NCBI RefSeq assembly: GCF_000003815.2
Contig: NC_049987.1
Span: 19,812,614 to 19,876,613 of the forward strand
Direction: 5' to 3'
DNA: 64,000 nucleotides
DNA from: Branchiostoma floridae
Taxonomy: Eukaryota; Chordata; Leptocardii; Amphioxiformes; Branchiostomatidae
The notes beneath the pieces were generated by a model, which worked only from the letters and a program-made list of their open reading frames with translations, had not been told where the DNA came from and did no database searches. The position numbers and the translations under genes are program-made. Shown here piece by piece: positions 1 to 8,830 of this stretch. The stretch's first letter is position 1, and every line of letters starts with the position of its first letter.

Positions 1-240
1 TATAGGACCCACACAATGGATTATGGTCATGTTCACTTTATAATGACTCTATTTCCTAGCATTACCATCAGCCTGTGAGTTCGGATCTATGCTTAGTGTT
101 TGTTAATATATTATGTATTTTTGTTTGTTGACATTCTGCACGTATAAGTTTCTTTGTAACAAACCTACGCAATTCAGGGTATACCATGTGTGTATTTCCC
201 TGCCTATTTACGTTTGAGGAAAACATAAATAAATAATAAC

Positions 241-1045
241 TAGGCAAAGGAATTACACCTTACTTACCTGTATAATGCCCTATCTGGTCTATAGGCAAAG
301 GAAAGACACCTTACTCATCAGTTTAATACCCTATCTGGTCTATAGGCAAAGGAAAGACACTTTACTCATCAGTTTAATACCCTATCTGGTCTATATGCAA
401 AGGAAAGTTGCTTTACTCACCTGCATAATACCCTATCTTGTCTATAGGCAAAGGAAAGGCACCTAACTCACCTGTATAATACCCTATCTGGTCTATAGGC
501 AAAGGAAAGTTGCTTTACTCACCTGCATGATACCCTATCTGGTCTATAGGCAAAGGAAAGACGCCTTACTCGCCTGTTTAATGGCCTATATGGTATATAG
601 GCAAAGGAAAGACGCCTTACTCACCTGTATAATACACTATCTGGTCTATAGGCAAAGGAAAAACCTTACTCACCTGTGCGGTGTCTTACCTGGTCTGCAA
701 TCAAAGGAAATACACGTTACTCACCTGTACGGTGTCTTACCTGGTCTGTTATAAAAAGAAACACACCTTACTCACCTGTATGGTGTTTTACCTGGCCTGT
801 TATCAAAGGAAATACACATTACTCACCTGCACGGTGTCTTACCTGGTCTGTAATCAAAGGAAATACACGTTACTCACCTGTACGGTGTCTTACCTAGTCT
901 GTAGTCAAAGAAACACACCTTACTCACCTGTACGGTGTCTTACCTGGTCTGCTATAAAAGGAAACACACCTTATTTACCTGTACGGTGTCTTACCTGGCC
1001 TGTTATAAAAGGAAACACACCTTACTTACCTGTATGGTCGTCATT
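241..1045. repeat. 51-bp minisatellite array carrying splice-like signals
   Basis: About 15-16 tandem copies of a 51-bp unit; the phrase CTATCTGGTCTATAGGCAAA recurs every 51 bases from about 281. Because 51 is a multiple of three, the array stays open in several frames and mimics a 17-residue protein repeat, but nothing else supports coding. On the minus strand each unit contains a strong 5' splice consensus (CAG|GTGAGTAAGG) and a pyrimidine tract ending in AG. From about 680 the copies diverge (GGTGTCTTACCTGGTCTG). Confidence 0.9.
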
Positions 1046-2189
1046 TATTAAGAAGAGAAAAACAATTTGTTTGTCAATGTTAATAAAGGTACATTTTACA
1101 AATGAAATTTTCTACGTCATAACTAAATGTTATAAAACATTTCCTTTGTGTACTCAGAAGAGGAGCCCGCTCATGCCATGTTGCACCATTTTATTAGACT
1201 ATTAATAGCATGTGATTACATTTTTCTGCACACAAATAATGCAATTAATATTGTTTATGTGTCAACCCCTTCCAATACTTTAAAAAATATTTAGGAAGTT
1301 AAATGAAATACATTTTTGTATTTGAAATAAGTTTGTACACACTGTAACAGATACTCATCTAATCAAATCCCCGTTGTAACAATGTTTGTGTGATAAATAA
1401 AGATAAGAAAAGTCCAGTTTGGTGAAGAGTTATTATTATAATGTAAATAGTATTGTTAATAATGAATAGCTATGTTTTTTTAGTATTGGTTACCTGCCCC
1501 TAGTCAGGTTTATAACACAAATGTGTCTGAGCCTTTTGTACATAAATTGGGCACTGAGGAGAATCAATATTCATATTTGCACTAAGTTCCTCAAACTTGG
1601 GTAATTATAGCACAGAAAAAAGGACCACAATGTAAATATCAGTCAGATGATAGCACTATGAATTGAAAATCTTGTTCAGAATTCACTCTAAAATGGTTGT
1701 ATGATAAGCTATGCTACAACAGTCCCTCCCGCGATACTTATAGAACAGTCCCGCAAGGAGGTCACATGACTAGTGCCCGCCATTTTGAATTGCCATTGTT
1801 AATGTATGGCAGTATCGGCGCTGTACATTTTGACCAAAAACAGGGACTCAAAATGCTTGTAAAGCACGGAAACTCCGTACACATCAATGGGACACCATCT
1901 TGAACATGTTTGTGGCGGTAGGTTTAGGTGTCGTTGCGCGACGGCCGATATTTTTGTGGATATAGTGGGCATTCGCTAAAAAGACATTTTACTGGGCGTT
2001 CGCTAAAAAGACCATCGAGAATCGAAAACTTTGATTTATGTCACTTCGGGTCGATGGATTGACTTGAAACTCAAGATTAATACATGGGAGCACAACGTGG
2101 ACATATTCCAAGCAAAAAAAATGAGATTCGTGTAGCGCGGACTTCTCTAGAGTGGGCGTTTGTGGGCATTCGCTAAAAAGACCCTCCCT
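1046..2189. other. Non-coding, AT-rich; short direct repeats near the right end
   Basis: No supported gene. A short open frame at 1697-1903 has no recognisable content. The phrase GGGCATTCGCTAAAAAGAC (or with CGTTC) occurs three times, near 1968, 1995 and 2163, the last one abutting the truncated end of the outer LINE. Confidence 0.5.
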
Positions 2190-2596
2190 TTTGTTTCTAT
2201 CTCATTTGTTACGAGACCTTTGATGTCTGTGTTACTCCTGATTCTAATAGCTAGTAATTCGACAGCCACAATAAAAAGATAGGGTGAAAGAGGGCATCCT
2301 TGTCTTACCCCTCTCTGGGGCTGGAAAGGTTCTGACAAATTTCCATAATTGACAATCCTACTCGAGATATTGCTATAAAGAACTTGCACCCATTTGACAA
2401 AGGAGTTTCCAAAGTTGAAGAACTGCAATGCCTTTAAGATAAAGTCCCACCTAATGCGGTCAAATGCCTTTTCATAGTCGGTTACAAAAATTATTCCTGG
2501 TAAATTCTCTTCTTCATATTTTTCAATGATCTCCAAGATTCTGCGAATGCCATCTCCAATGTATCGTTTCTGCATAAAATTGGTCTGGTCACTTTC
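2190..2596 (-). pseudogene. Outer Tx1/L1-type LINE reverse transcriptase, 3'-side fragment
   Basis: Minus-strand translation gives a reverse-transcriptase core: a QTNFMQKRYIGDGIR block, then VTDYEKAFDRIRWDF (RT motif with catalytic-type D) and RGVRQGCPLSPYLF. The wording is typical of Tx1/L1-clade elements. The copy stops before the YxDD motif near 2190, so it is dead. It is one half of an element split by a younger insertion at 2597-5195; the other half is at 5196-5390. Confidence 0.8.
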
Positions 2597-5195
2597 ATCA
2601 TCATCATCATCTCCAGTACTGCTTATCCCACAACAATGTGGATTATTAGCAGCTGCGCATGACGTAGGTGCATGTGAAAACAAAGGGTAAAGGACATGGA
2701 CATGTGCAGACAGGACAAGTGATATTACAACACATTTATTTACACTATGTACAATGGACTGGGGGCAGCTCAGTGCAGCGAAGCCCGTCCCAGCTCAGTT
2801 TTGAACTGGGAGAGGGACTCCGCCTCCGCCACACTAGGCTCAAGTTCATTCCACTCTTTGATGGTACGAGGGAAGTACGAGAGCCTGTAATAGTTGTTCT
2901 TACTCGCGATGGTCTGCAGCTTGAAAGCATGATTAGTGCGGCGGGAGCACCGAGCTGCTGGGACGAGACTCGAGGTGTGTGGGACGGAGATGGTGTTGTG
3001 TAGGATTTTGTGCATTGTGGTCAGCCTGGCCATTTTGCGGCGTTCCGACAGTGGCTGCCATCCAAGGTCTTTGAGCATTGAGGTTACGGAGGCCGTACGC
3101 TGGTAGTTATTACATACATACCTGGCAGCTCTACGCTGCACAGCCTCCACCCTACTCACCTGTTCGGCAGTGTGGGGGTCCCAGACCGAAGCACCATACT
3201 CAACAGATGGCCTGACCAGTGCCATGTAGGCTCGTTCTTTTGCCGCCACACTGGCAATCCGCAGGTTTCGTCGTAGCAGTCCTAGTGTTCGGTTTGCTTT
3301 GGCAGTGATGTTGTCGACATGGCAGTTCCAAGAAAGGTTTGCAGAGATAGTTAAGCCAAGGTACTTTGCTTTACTTACCTTAGTCATTATGCTGCCGTGA
3401 AGTGTGTAAGGGTGATTGAGGGGTTTTCTTGATGAAGGGATGGACATAACTTCACACTTGGATGGATTAAATTGCATGAGCCATGTCCTTTCCCAATCAC
3501 AAATGCTATCTATGTCATGTTGCAATTTATCACAATCTTCTGGTTCTTGTACTGCCATCTGCAATATGCAGTCATCGGCGAATAGTCGAACCTTAGCATA
3601 TGCAGCATGGTTAGGCAGGTCATTAATATATGCCAAGAAGAGGATGGGCCCCAGGACAGTGCCCTGGGGAACACCCGAAGTCACTGGTACTGAGTCAGAG
3701 CATTCCCCTTCTAGTAGGACACGTTGGGTCCTACCAGTTAGGAAAGTCTCTATCCAGTTTAAGGCTTTACCCCTGACACCATAGTGCTCAAGTTTGTGTA
3801 AGAGTCGGCGGTGAGGAACCTTATCAAAGGCCTTGGCAAAGTCCATCAGTACAATGTCAGTCTGAATACCATTGTTTCTATTTGCTGCTAGGTCGTCCAT
3901 GAGTGAGAGAAGTTGTGTCTCACAAGACTTGCCATGTCTGAAACCATGTTGCATGTCATATAAGATGTCATTGGTGTCTAAGTGGTTCATCATAGCACTA
4001 GCAATAACATGTTCCATAAGTTTGCAGCATATAGATGTAAGCGAAATTGGTCGATAATTTTCAACTTTATACCTGTCACCTTTTTTGTAGATTGGTGATA
4101 TGTTGGCTTCTTTCCATGATTCAGGCATTGTGCCGGTATCTAGGCTTTTCTGAAAGATGACCTGTAAGATAGGACTTATGATATCACTAAGTTCTTTGAG
4201 TACATAAGCATGGACCTGGTCTGGACCAGATGCCTTATGTGGGTTTAAGTTCTTTAAGAGTTTGTGTACACCACTTTCCTCTATGGTGATGTCTGGCATA
4301 GAGGGGTGAGGGCTAGGCCCCATGTCAGGTAAGGGATCGTCTGTGGGTTCACGGGTAAAGACAGACTGGAACTGTTGGTTAAGGAGGTTCGCTTTTTCTT
4401 TGCTTTCGGACACCAAGATTCCATTGCTCTTAATGTGGTCGACACCAGACCTTTCGGACTTCATACTTTTAAGAAAGCCCCAGAATTTCTTAGTTCCTAG
4501 CTTGGCAGAAGACTTACCCTGATCATGATCACTAACATCAATATCCAGTACTACTGCTTCGATATAATTCCAGTAGCAGTCTTTCATTTTCTTATTGATT
4601 TCTTTCTTGAACTGGTTTAGTCTATCTTTTCTTTCGGGGGTGTTTTGGCCTATTGTCTTCCTGTAATAACGGTCTCGTTTCCTCATGAGCCGTTTGAGGT
4701 CAGGAGTGATGTAGGGAAGGTGTTTTCTGTCGTTAGTCGTTTTCGAGGGTACATATTTTTCCACGCAGGAGGATAGTTTAGATGTAAATTTATTGTACAA
4801 CTCATCTACATTTGTATCAGTATTTGCAAGCTCTAAGAATTGTGACTTGAAGTCAGTCATCTCGTCGCGAAACTTTTCCCAGTTAGAGCGTTTATATAGG
4901 TAGACTTTGCGTGATTTAGCTTTGTGTTTACACGGGTGGAGATCAGCTTCGACAAACACTAAGTCGTGGTCCCCAATAGGCGGTAGTGTACGTACACAAT
5001 TAACACAGTTCTCGTTAGACATGAGTACTAGATCTAGGGTGTTTTCATTCCTAGTTGGTTTGTCAACGATTTGTGACATATTGTAGTCACAAAGCAGATC
5101 TACAAACTGTCTGTGTAGCCCTGGGTAGGCACAGGATGGCTTTAAGACTGGTTGTTGGGGATCAGTCCAGTCCCAACCTGGAAGATTAAAGAAAA
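2597..5195 (-). mobile_element. 5'-truncated CR1/Jockey-group non-LTR retrotransposon
   Basis: A young LINE copy inserted into an older Tx1-like LINE. The six-base target-site duplication ACTTTC lies at 2591-2596 and 5196-5201. The element's 3' end, at the low-coordinate side, is a short (GAT)n tail. The 5' end is truncated inside the endonuclease: minus-strand translation starts at FNLPGWDW, the segment that normally follows GD in these endonucleases. The reading frame is open from there to the stop. Confidence 0.88.
2770..5079 (-). CDS. LINE ORF2: endonuclease C-terminus plus reverse transcriptase
   Basis: 769 codons from the first internal Met, without stops; the frame continues open upstream to about 5185. 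The first ~50 residues are the end of an APE-type endonuclease, including the GDHDLV motif. The centre is a reverse transcriptase with NYRPISLTSICCK, MDFAKAFDKVPH, SGVPQGTVLGPILF and the catalytic FADD box (RLFADDCILQ). The C-terminal region has the YFPRTIKEWNELEP signature common near the ends of CR1/Jockey-group ORF2. It would copy element RNA into the genome by target-primed reverse transcription. The intact frame implies a recent insertion, but the missing endonuclease N-terminus makes this copy non-autonomous. The exact clade within the CR1/Jockey group was not resolved. Confidence 0.9.
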   Translation of the reverse strand: MSQIVDKPTRNENTLDLVLMSNENCVNCVRTLPPIGDHDLVFVEADLHPCKHKAKSRKVYLYKRSNWEKFRDEMTDFKSQFLELANTDTNVDELYNKFTSKLSSCVEKYVPSKTTNDRKHLPYITPDLKRLMRKRDRYYRKTIGQNTPERKDRLNQFKKEINKKMKDCYWNYIEAVVLDIDVSDHDQGKSSAKLGTKKFWGFLKSMKSERSGVDHIKSNGILVSESKEKANLLNQQFQSVFTREPTDDPLPDMGPSPHPSMPDITIEESGVHKLLKNLNPHKASGPDQVHAYVLKELSDIISPILQVIFQKSLDTGTMPESWKEANISPIYKKGDRYKVENYRPISLTSICCKLMEHVIASAMMNHLDTNDILYDMQHGFRHGKSCETQLLSLMDDLAANRNNGIQTDIVLMDFAKAFDKVPHRRLLHKLEHYGVRGKALNWIETFLTGRTQRVLLEGECSDSVPVTSGVPQGTVLGPILFLAYINDLPNHAAYAKVRLFADDCILQMAVQEPEDCDKLQHDIDSICDWERTWLMQFNPSKCEVMSIPSSRKPLNHPYTLHGSIMTKVSKAKYLGLTISANLSWNCHVDNITAKANRTLGLLRRNLRIASVAAKERAYMALVRPSVEYGASVWDPHTAEQVSRVEAVQRRAARYVCNNYQRTASVTSMLKDLGWQPLSERRKMARLTTMHKILHNTISVPHTSSLVPAARCSRRTNHAFKLQTIASKNNYYRLSYFPRTIKEWNELEPSVAEAESLSQFKTELGRASLH

Positions 5196-5390
5196 ACTTT
5201 CTATAATGTTATGTAGCACTTTACACATTCTCTTCGCTAAACATTTGGACAGAATCCGAACATCACATGTTAATAAAGTTAAGGGGCGCCAGTTCGCCAC
5301 AACATATCTTGTGATAACGAACGACTTCCACAAGCTTCATTGATCTTGAACGATTTCTAAAGTAGATAATGCCCGTGGCCAGATTCACTA
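5196..5390 (-). pseudogene. Outer Tx1/L1-type LINE, 5'-side fragment
   Basis: Minus-strand translation contains NWRPLTLLTCDVRILSK followed by CLAKRMCKVLHNIIES. This is the RT block that directly precedes the DQTNFMQKRYIGD block at 2596 and below, so the two fragments join across the inner LINE at IIES/DQT. Upstream of about 5340 the frame is broken, and homology fades near 5390. Confidence 0.75.
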
Positions 5391-5996
5391 ACAAAATTTA
5401 ACGTTGCCGTTTGAGTAAGGCAGTCGTATCACTTTTATGAGCCACATGTAAGACAACAAATTGCCCTTTTTGTGAAGTTTTTACAGTCTTTCGTACCTTC
5501 TGTAGGAACAAGGAATGATTATTTGTTATCATGTGTAGCCAACATTGATAGGCAAATTGTTTTCAATACTGATCCCATTATTCGATGCTTTCTGCGTCAT
5601 TTCCTTTACCCGGTATAAGATTTCAAACAAAACTGTCAAGTTTCTATATATATGTGTTCCGTCTTACATCCTCTTATACTTAAACGATGCAGCCAAAATT
5701 GTAAATCATTTCGACGAGTAAAGCGAATGTTTATTATGTAAAACACCTTACCTTACCGGTAATGCTTATTACGTCTGCCTATGATACATAACAAATGAAA
5801 CATTGTTCCTAAGCAATAATGAGATAATCTATTTTTCAAACCTGAATCGAATAAGAGAATAGAGAATACCAAAAGTAATGCCCAAAAAAATAGCGTAAAA
5901 ATGCAAGCCAAAATAATCAGGATCTCATTCCGGTGACCATGATTGTTCTTTTAAAATATGCATGAGGTTGACCAGCACTTTCTCCCTTGTATACAG
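5391..5996. other. Non-coding stretch upstream of the GPCR exon
   Basis: AT-rich. I searched for an exon encoding the missing first transmembrane helix of the downstream receptor and found none. The last bases (TTGTATACAG at 5987-5996) form the probable 3' splice site of the GPCR exon. Confidence 0.4.
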
Positions 5997-6920
5997 GAAG
6001 CAGGAAATATCTTCCTGTGTGCCCTTGCGCTCGCGGACATGGCCCAGATACTGGTCTACGCACCCCCAACCGTTTACAACTTGGTGCACGGAGAGATCCT
6101 CGGTGAGGGCTGGTGTAGGGTACAAGCCTTCCTCATGAAGTTCCTACCCGTGCTCTCAATCTACCTACAGACGAGTCTGTGGATCTGCAGATTCATATAC
6201 ATCGCCTTTCCTCTCGACTATGCTTCAATCATGACCAAACGCCGCCTCGCCGTGGCGATGGCCGCCTGCCTGCTGATTGCCCTGGTAACACCGGTGGTTG
6301 GCCTCGCTCGTGTCGGCACGGTGCAGTCATGGACAGTAGATGAGTACCCCGGGGCCGTCGACATCGCACAGCCTATCAGCCTGATGCTGTCGTGTCTGTC
6401 GGGTGGAGCTGAAGTTGACAGCATGATGGCACTGATCTCCGTCGGCCTGACCATCAGCTTCATCACTGCGTGTCTCATCTACAAGGTGGCCTGGGATAGC
6501 GGGAAGAACCAAGAGAAGCTGACTGGGATCGCCAAGGATCAGCTCAAGCACAAGCTGGCAGCAGCCAAGACGTTGGGGATCATATTTGGAGTGCAGCTGA
6601 TAACGTGGCTTCCTTCGACGATCAACACATTCCTGTGGAAAACTGGAGTCATCGCACCTAACAAAGGTGTCATCGCTGCTGATATCTTCTTCATCGTCAC
6701 GATGACAAGCACATTCTTGGTGTTCGCCAATTCCAAAAACATCTACCGCCGAGCTCTGACCAGCATGTACTACAACATCAGGAAAATCATCCAGTGGGTT
6801 GGAGAAATCGAGATTATCCCGTTGGTCATGTTGCGCATGCGTAGACCAGAAAGCAACTCGCGACCGGACCCCGTCCGAAAGCCCATCCAACCCATCATAG
6901 AATATGAAACGACTGTGTAA
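5997..6920 (+). CDS. Class A (rhodopsin-like) GPCR, last coding exon, TM2 to C-terminus
   Basis: The frame is open from 5958, but the exon probably starts at 5997 after the acceptor TATACAG; it then begins at TM2 (EAGNIFLCALALADM, the usual LALAD-type motif). TM3 follows the WCRVQAF cysteine. The DRY position reads CRF (SLWICRFIYIAFPLDY), TM6 has ITWLP instead of CWxP, and the NPxxY position reads TFLVF before ANSKNIYRRAL. The tail is basic and ends at the stop 6918-6920. AATAAA at 6983-6988 is a likely polyadenylation signal. The N-terminus and TM1 must come from an upstream exon, which I did not find. It is a plasma-membrane seven-helix receptor by family; the ligand is unknown. The altered DRY and NPxxY motifs could mean unusual coupling, or decay, although the frame is intact. 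Confidence 0.82.
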   Translation, partial: EAGNIFLCALALADMAQILVYAPPTVYNLVHGEILGEGWCRVQAFLMKFLPVLSIYLQTSLWICRFIYIAFPLDYASIMTKRRLAVAMAACLLIALVTPVVGLARVGTVQSWTVDEYPGAVDIAQPISLMLSCLSGGAEVDSMMALISVGLTISFITACLIYKVAWDSGKNQEKLTGIAKDQLKHKLAAAKTLGIIFGVQLITWLPSTINTFLWKTGVIAPNKGVIAADIFFIVTMTSTFLVFANSKNIYRRALTSMYYNIRKIIQWVGEIEIIPLVMLRMRRPESNSRPDPVRKPIQPIIEYETTV

Positions 6921-6982
6921 TGTTACGGTCGCATTTGCACCGATGCCTGTGGGGGTGAAACCCCGGTCAGGTCTCTAATAAC

Positions 6983-6988
6983 AATAAA
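6983..6988 (+). terminator. Polyadenylation signal AATAAA for the GPCR gene
   Basis: AATAAA 63 bases after the stop codon of the receptor exon; a second AATAAA lies about 40 bases further on. Confidence 0.5.
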
Positions 6989-7429
6989 CAACTGAGAGTA
7001 GCGCGAAAACAACCGAAAACAAACAATAAAGGCAACATTTTCTCAAACATGCAGAATAACAACCGGAAACAAGCTTAAAAAACAAAAGCAAATTGAGAAC
7101 AACCGGAACCAAACGAAAATTGCCTACAATAATCTAAGATAAAACAATTATAACAAACAAAAAGCGCTTGGATATAGATGAAGACATTCCTAAATGAATG
7201 CCATCTTACTTTCATTTAGTGTTTTTCGGTTAAGTTTCAGTGAAATAATTCGTCATCATTATTTGCTTTCGGGCAGGATTCTGCGTTAGCTGGATTCAAT
7301 AACACCCATGTTATAAACGAAAATAGCTTTAGTAGGATCAAACTCGTGCTTACTGATTCGTGATCGGGGACTTCTTGGCAAACTCGCAAAGTAGTAAATG
7401 GATTTTTCACCACATGGTGCCGATTGTGT

Positions 7430-7830
7430 AGCATCTACCAGACTACGCGGATCGGTGTTCTAATTGTAGAAATTGGACAAATAGAGTCTATAGTACGGTA
7501 GGAGAGTCAGCCTAGTCTCTACCAGGCTCCGCGGATCGGTGTTCTTATTGTAGAAATTGGACCAATAGAGTCTATAGTACGCTAGGGGAGTCAGCCTAGC
7601 CTCTACCAGGCTCCGTGGATCGGTGTTCTAATTGTAGAAATTGGACAAATAGAGTCTATAGTACGGTAGGAGAGTCAGCCTAGTCTCTACCAGGCTCCGC
7701 GGATCGGTGTTCTTATTGTTTTGTAGAAATTGGACGAATAGAGTACGCTTGGAGAGTCAGCCTAGTCTCTACCAAGCTTCGCGGATCGCTGGTCTTGTAG
7801 AAATTGGACAAATAGAGTCTATAGTACGCA
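7430..7830. repeat. 84-bp tandem repeat, about five copies
   Basis: The phrase ACCAGGCTCCGCGGATCGGT recurs near 7437, 7521, 7605, 7689 and 7770, with units of about 84 bases (the last about 81). Each unit continues with TTGTAGAAATTGGACAAAT and AGAGTCAGCCTAG. There is no coding signal. Confidence 0.88.
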
Positions 7831-8600
7831 GAATGGTTCATTTTGATCTTTACAGTTGGAAAAATTGTAGTACCTAGTACATTTTGGCTTCTTTACTTAG
7901 AGTACACTTTCACATTTTGGGGTGGGTCATTAACCCTTAATCAAACGACCGAATGTCCGACTTAAAGAATTATGCCCGTTTGTCTACGCCCGCCTGAGTG
8001 AAGTATACTCGCTATATATACCACTGTGCTACTCATTGCCCAGAATACTGACGTTCATGCCTGCATGCATCCACCTTTGTCAGGAGCCGGGGCAAAGCCC
8101 CATGTACGGCGGATGCCAGGTGGCTCTCGGCTTGAGCCTGGATGCATTGATTGTTTCATAAAGGGCACCAGGAGTCAAGCACAGACACATTAAGGCGCCA
8201 TATGCCTGGATATATGGTTAACACTATGTCTCAAACGCTTACGGCGAAACTACGTACACAGGGAATTGACACATTAAAACTACGTACACAGGAGATTGAC
8301 ACATTAAAACTACGTACATATAGGGATTGACACATAAAATCTTACCATCTTAACATCCTCATAAGTTTCCTGTAAATGTTTCGTAACGCTTTTTATATTC
8401 TATCTAAACAACACCGACTGGGCCTAAATGGGCAGCACGCCCTAGAAAGTAAATCTTTACTTTGGTACATCAAGGATATGATGTTATATATTTATGAACG
8501 ATGTCAATTTTCTATATAAATATACATAAAACAATTTCGGAGACTGGAAAGGACGACATTTTACTAATGCCAGCATGTACTTACGTATGTATGTATGTAT
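7831..8600. other. Non-coding; short repeats and a TATG microsatellite
   Basis: The phrase AAACTACGTACACAGG..ATTGACACATT occurs three times at about 8246-8330. A (TATG)n microsatellite lies at about 8583-8605. No gene is supported. Confidence 0.5.
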
Positions 8601-8605
8601 GTATG

Positions 8606-8830
8606 TGCGCAATACTGTAAATGTATTTTAAGTTCGCGGGGAATTAATTTCGCAGCAGCTGGACAATGTAGTGTTCGTGGTGGTTTTGAGTTCGCGGTAG
8701 CGCCACATACTGTAGTCACATACTGTAAAGGATAATGTTCGCGGTGGTTATGAGTTCGCGTTGAGGCGGCCGCGTGAAAACAGTGAACATAAAACCACCG
8801 CGAACATTTCTGCATTTACAGTATGTGAGA
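8606..8830. mobile_element. Palindromic MITE-like element with TTCGCGG arms
   Basis: The left end reads ATACTGTAAATG...AAGTTCGCGG, and the right end reads CCGCGAACATTTCTGCATTTACAGTAT. These ends are inverted repeats, and the centre holds further inverted TTCGCGGTGGTT pieces. There is no open frame, so it looks like a non-autonomous DNA transposon remnant. Confidence 0.6.

Noticed and set aside
275-1205. Long open frames with 17-residue repeats (PYLVYRQRK-like)
   Set aside because: They are produced by a 51-base tandem repeat, open in more than one frame, with no start context, splice or homology support.
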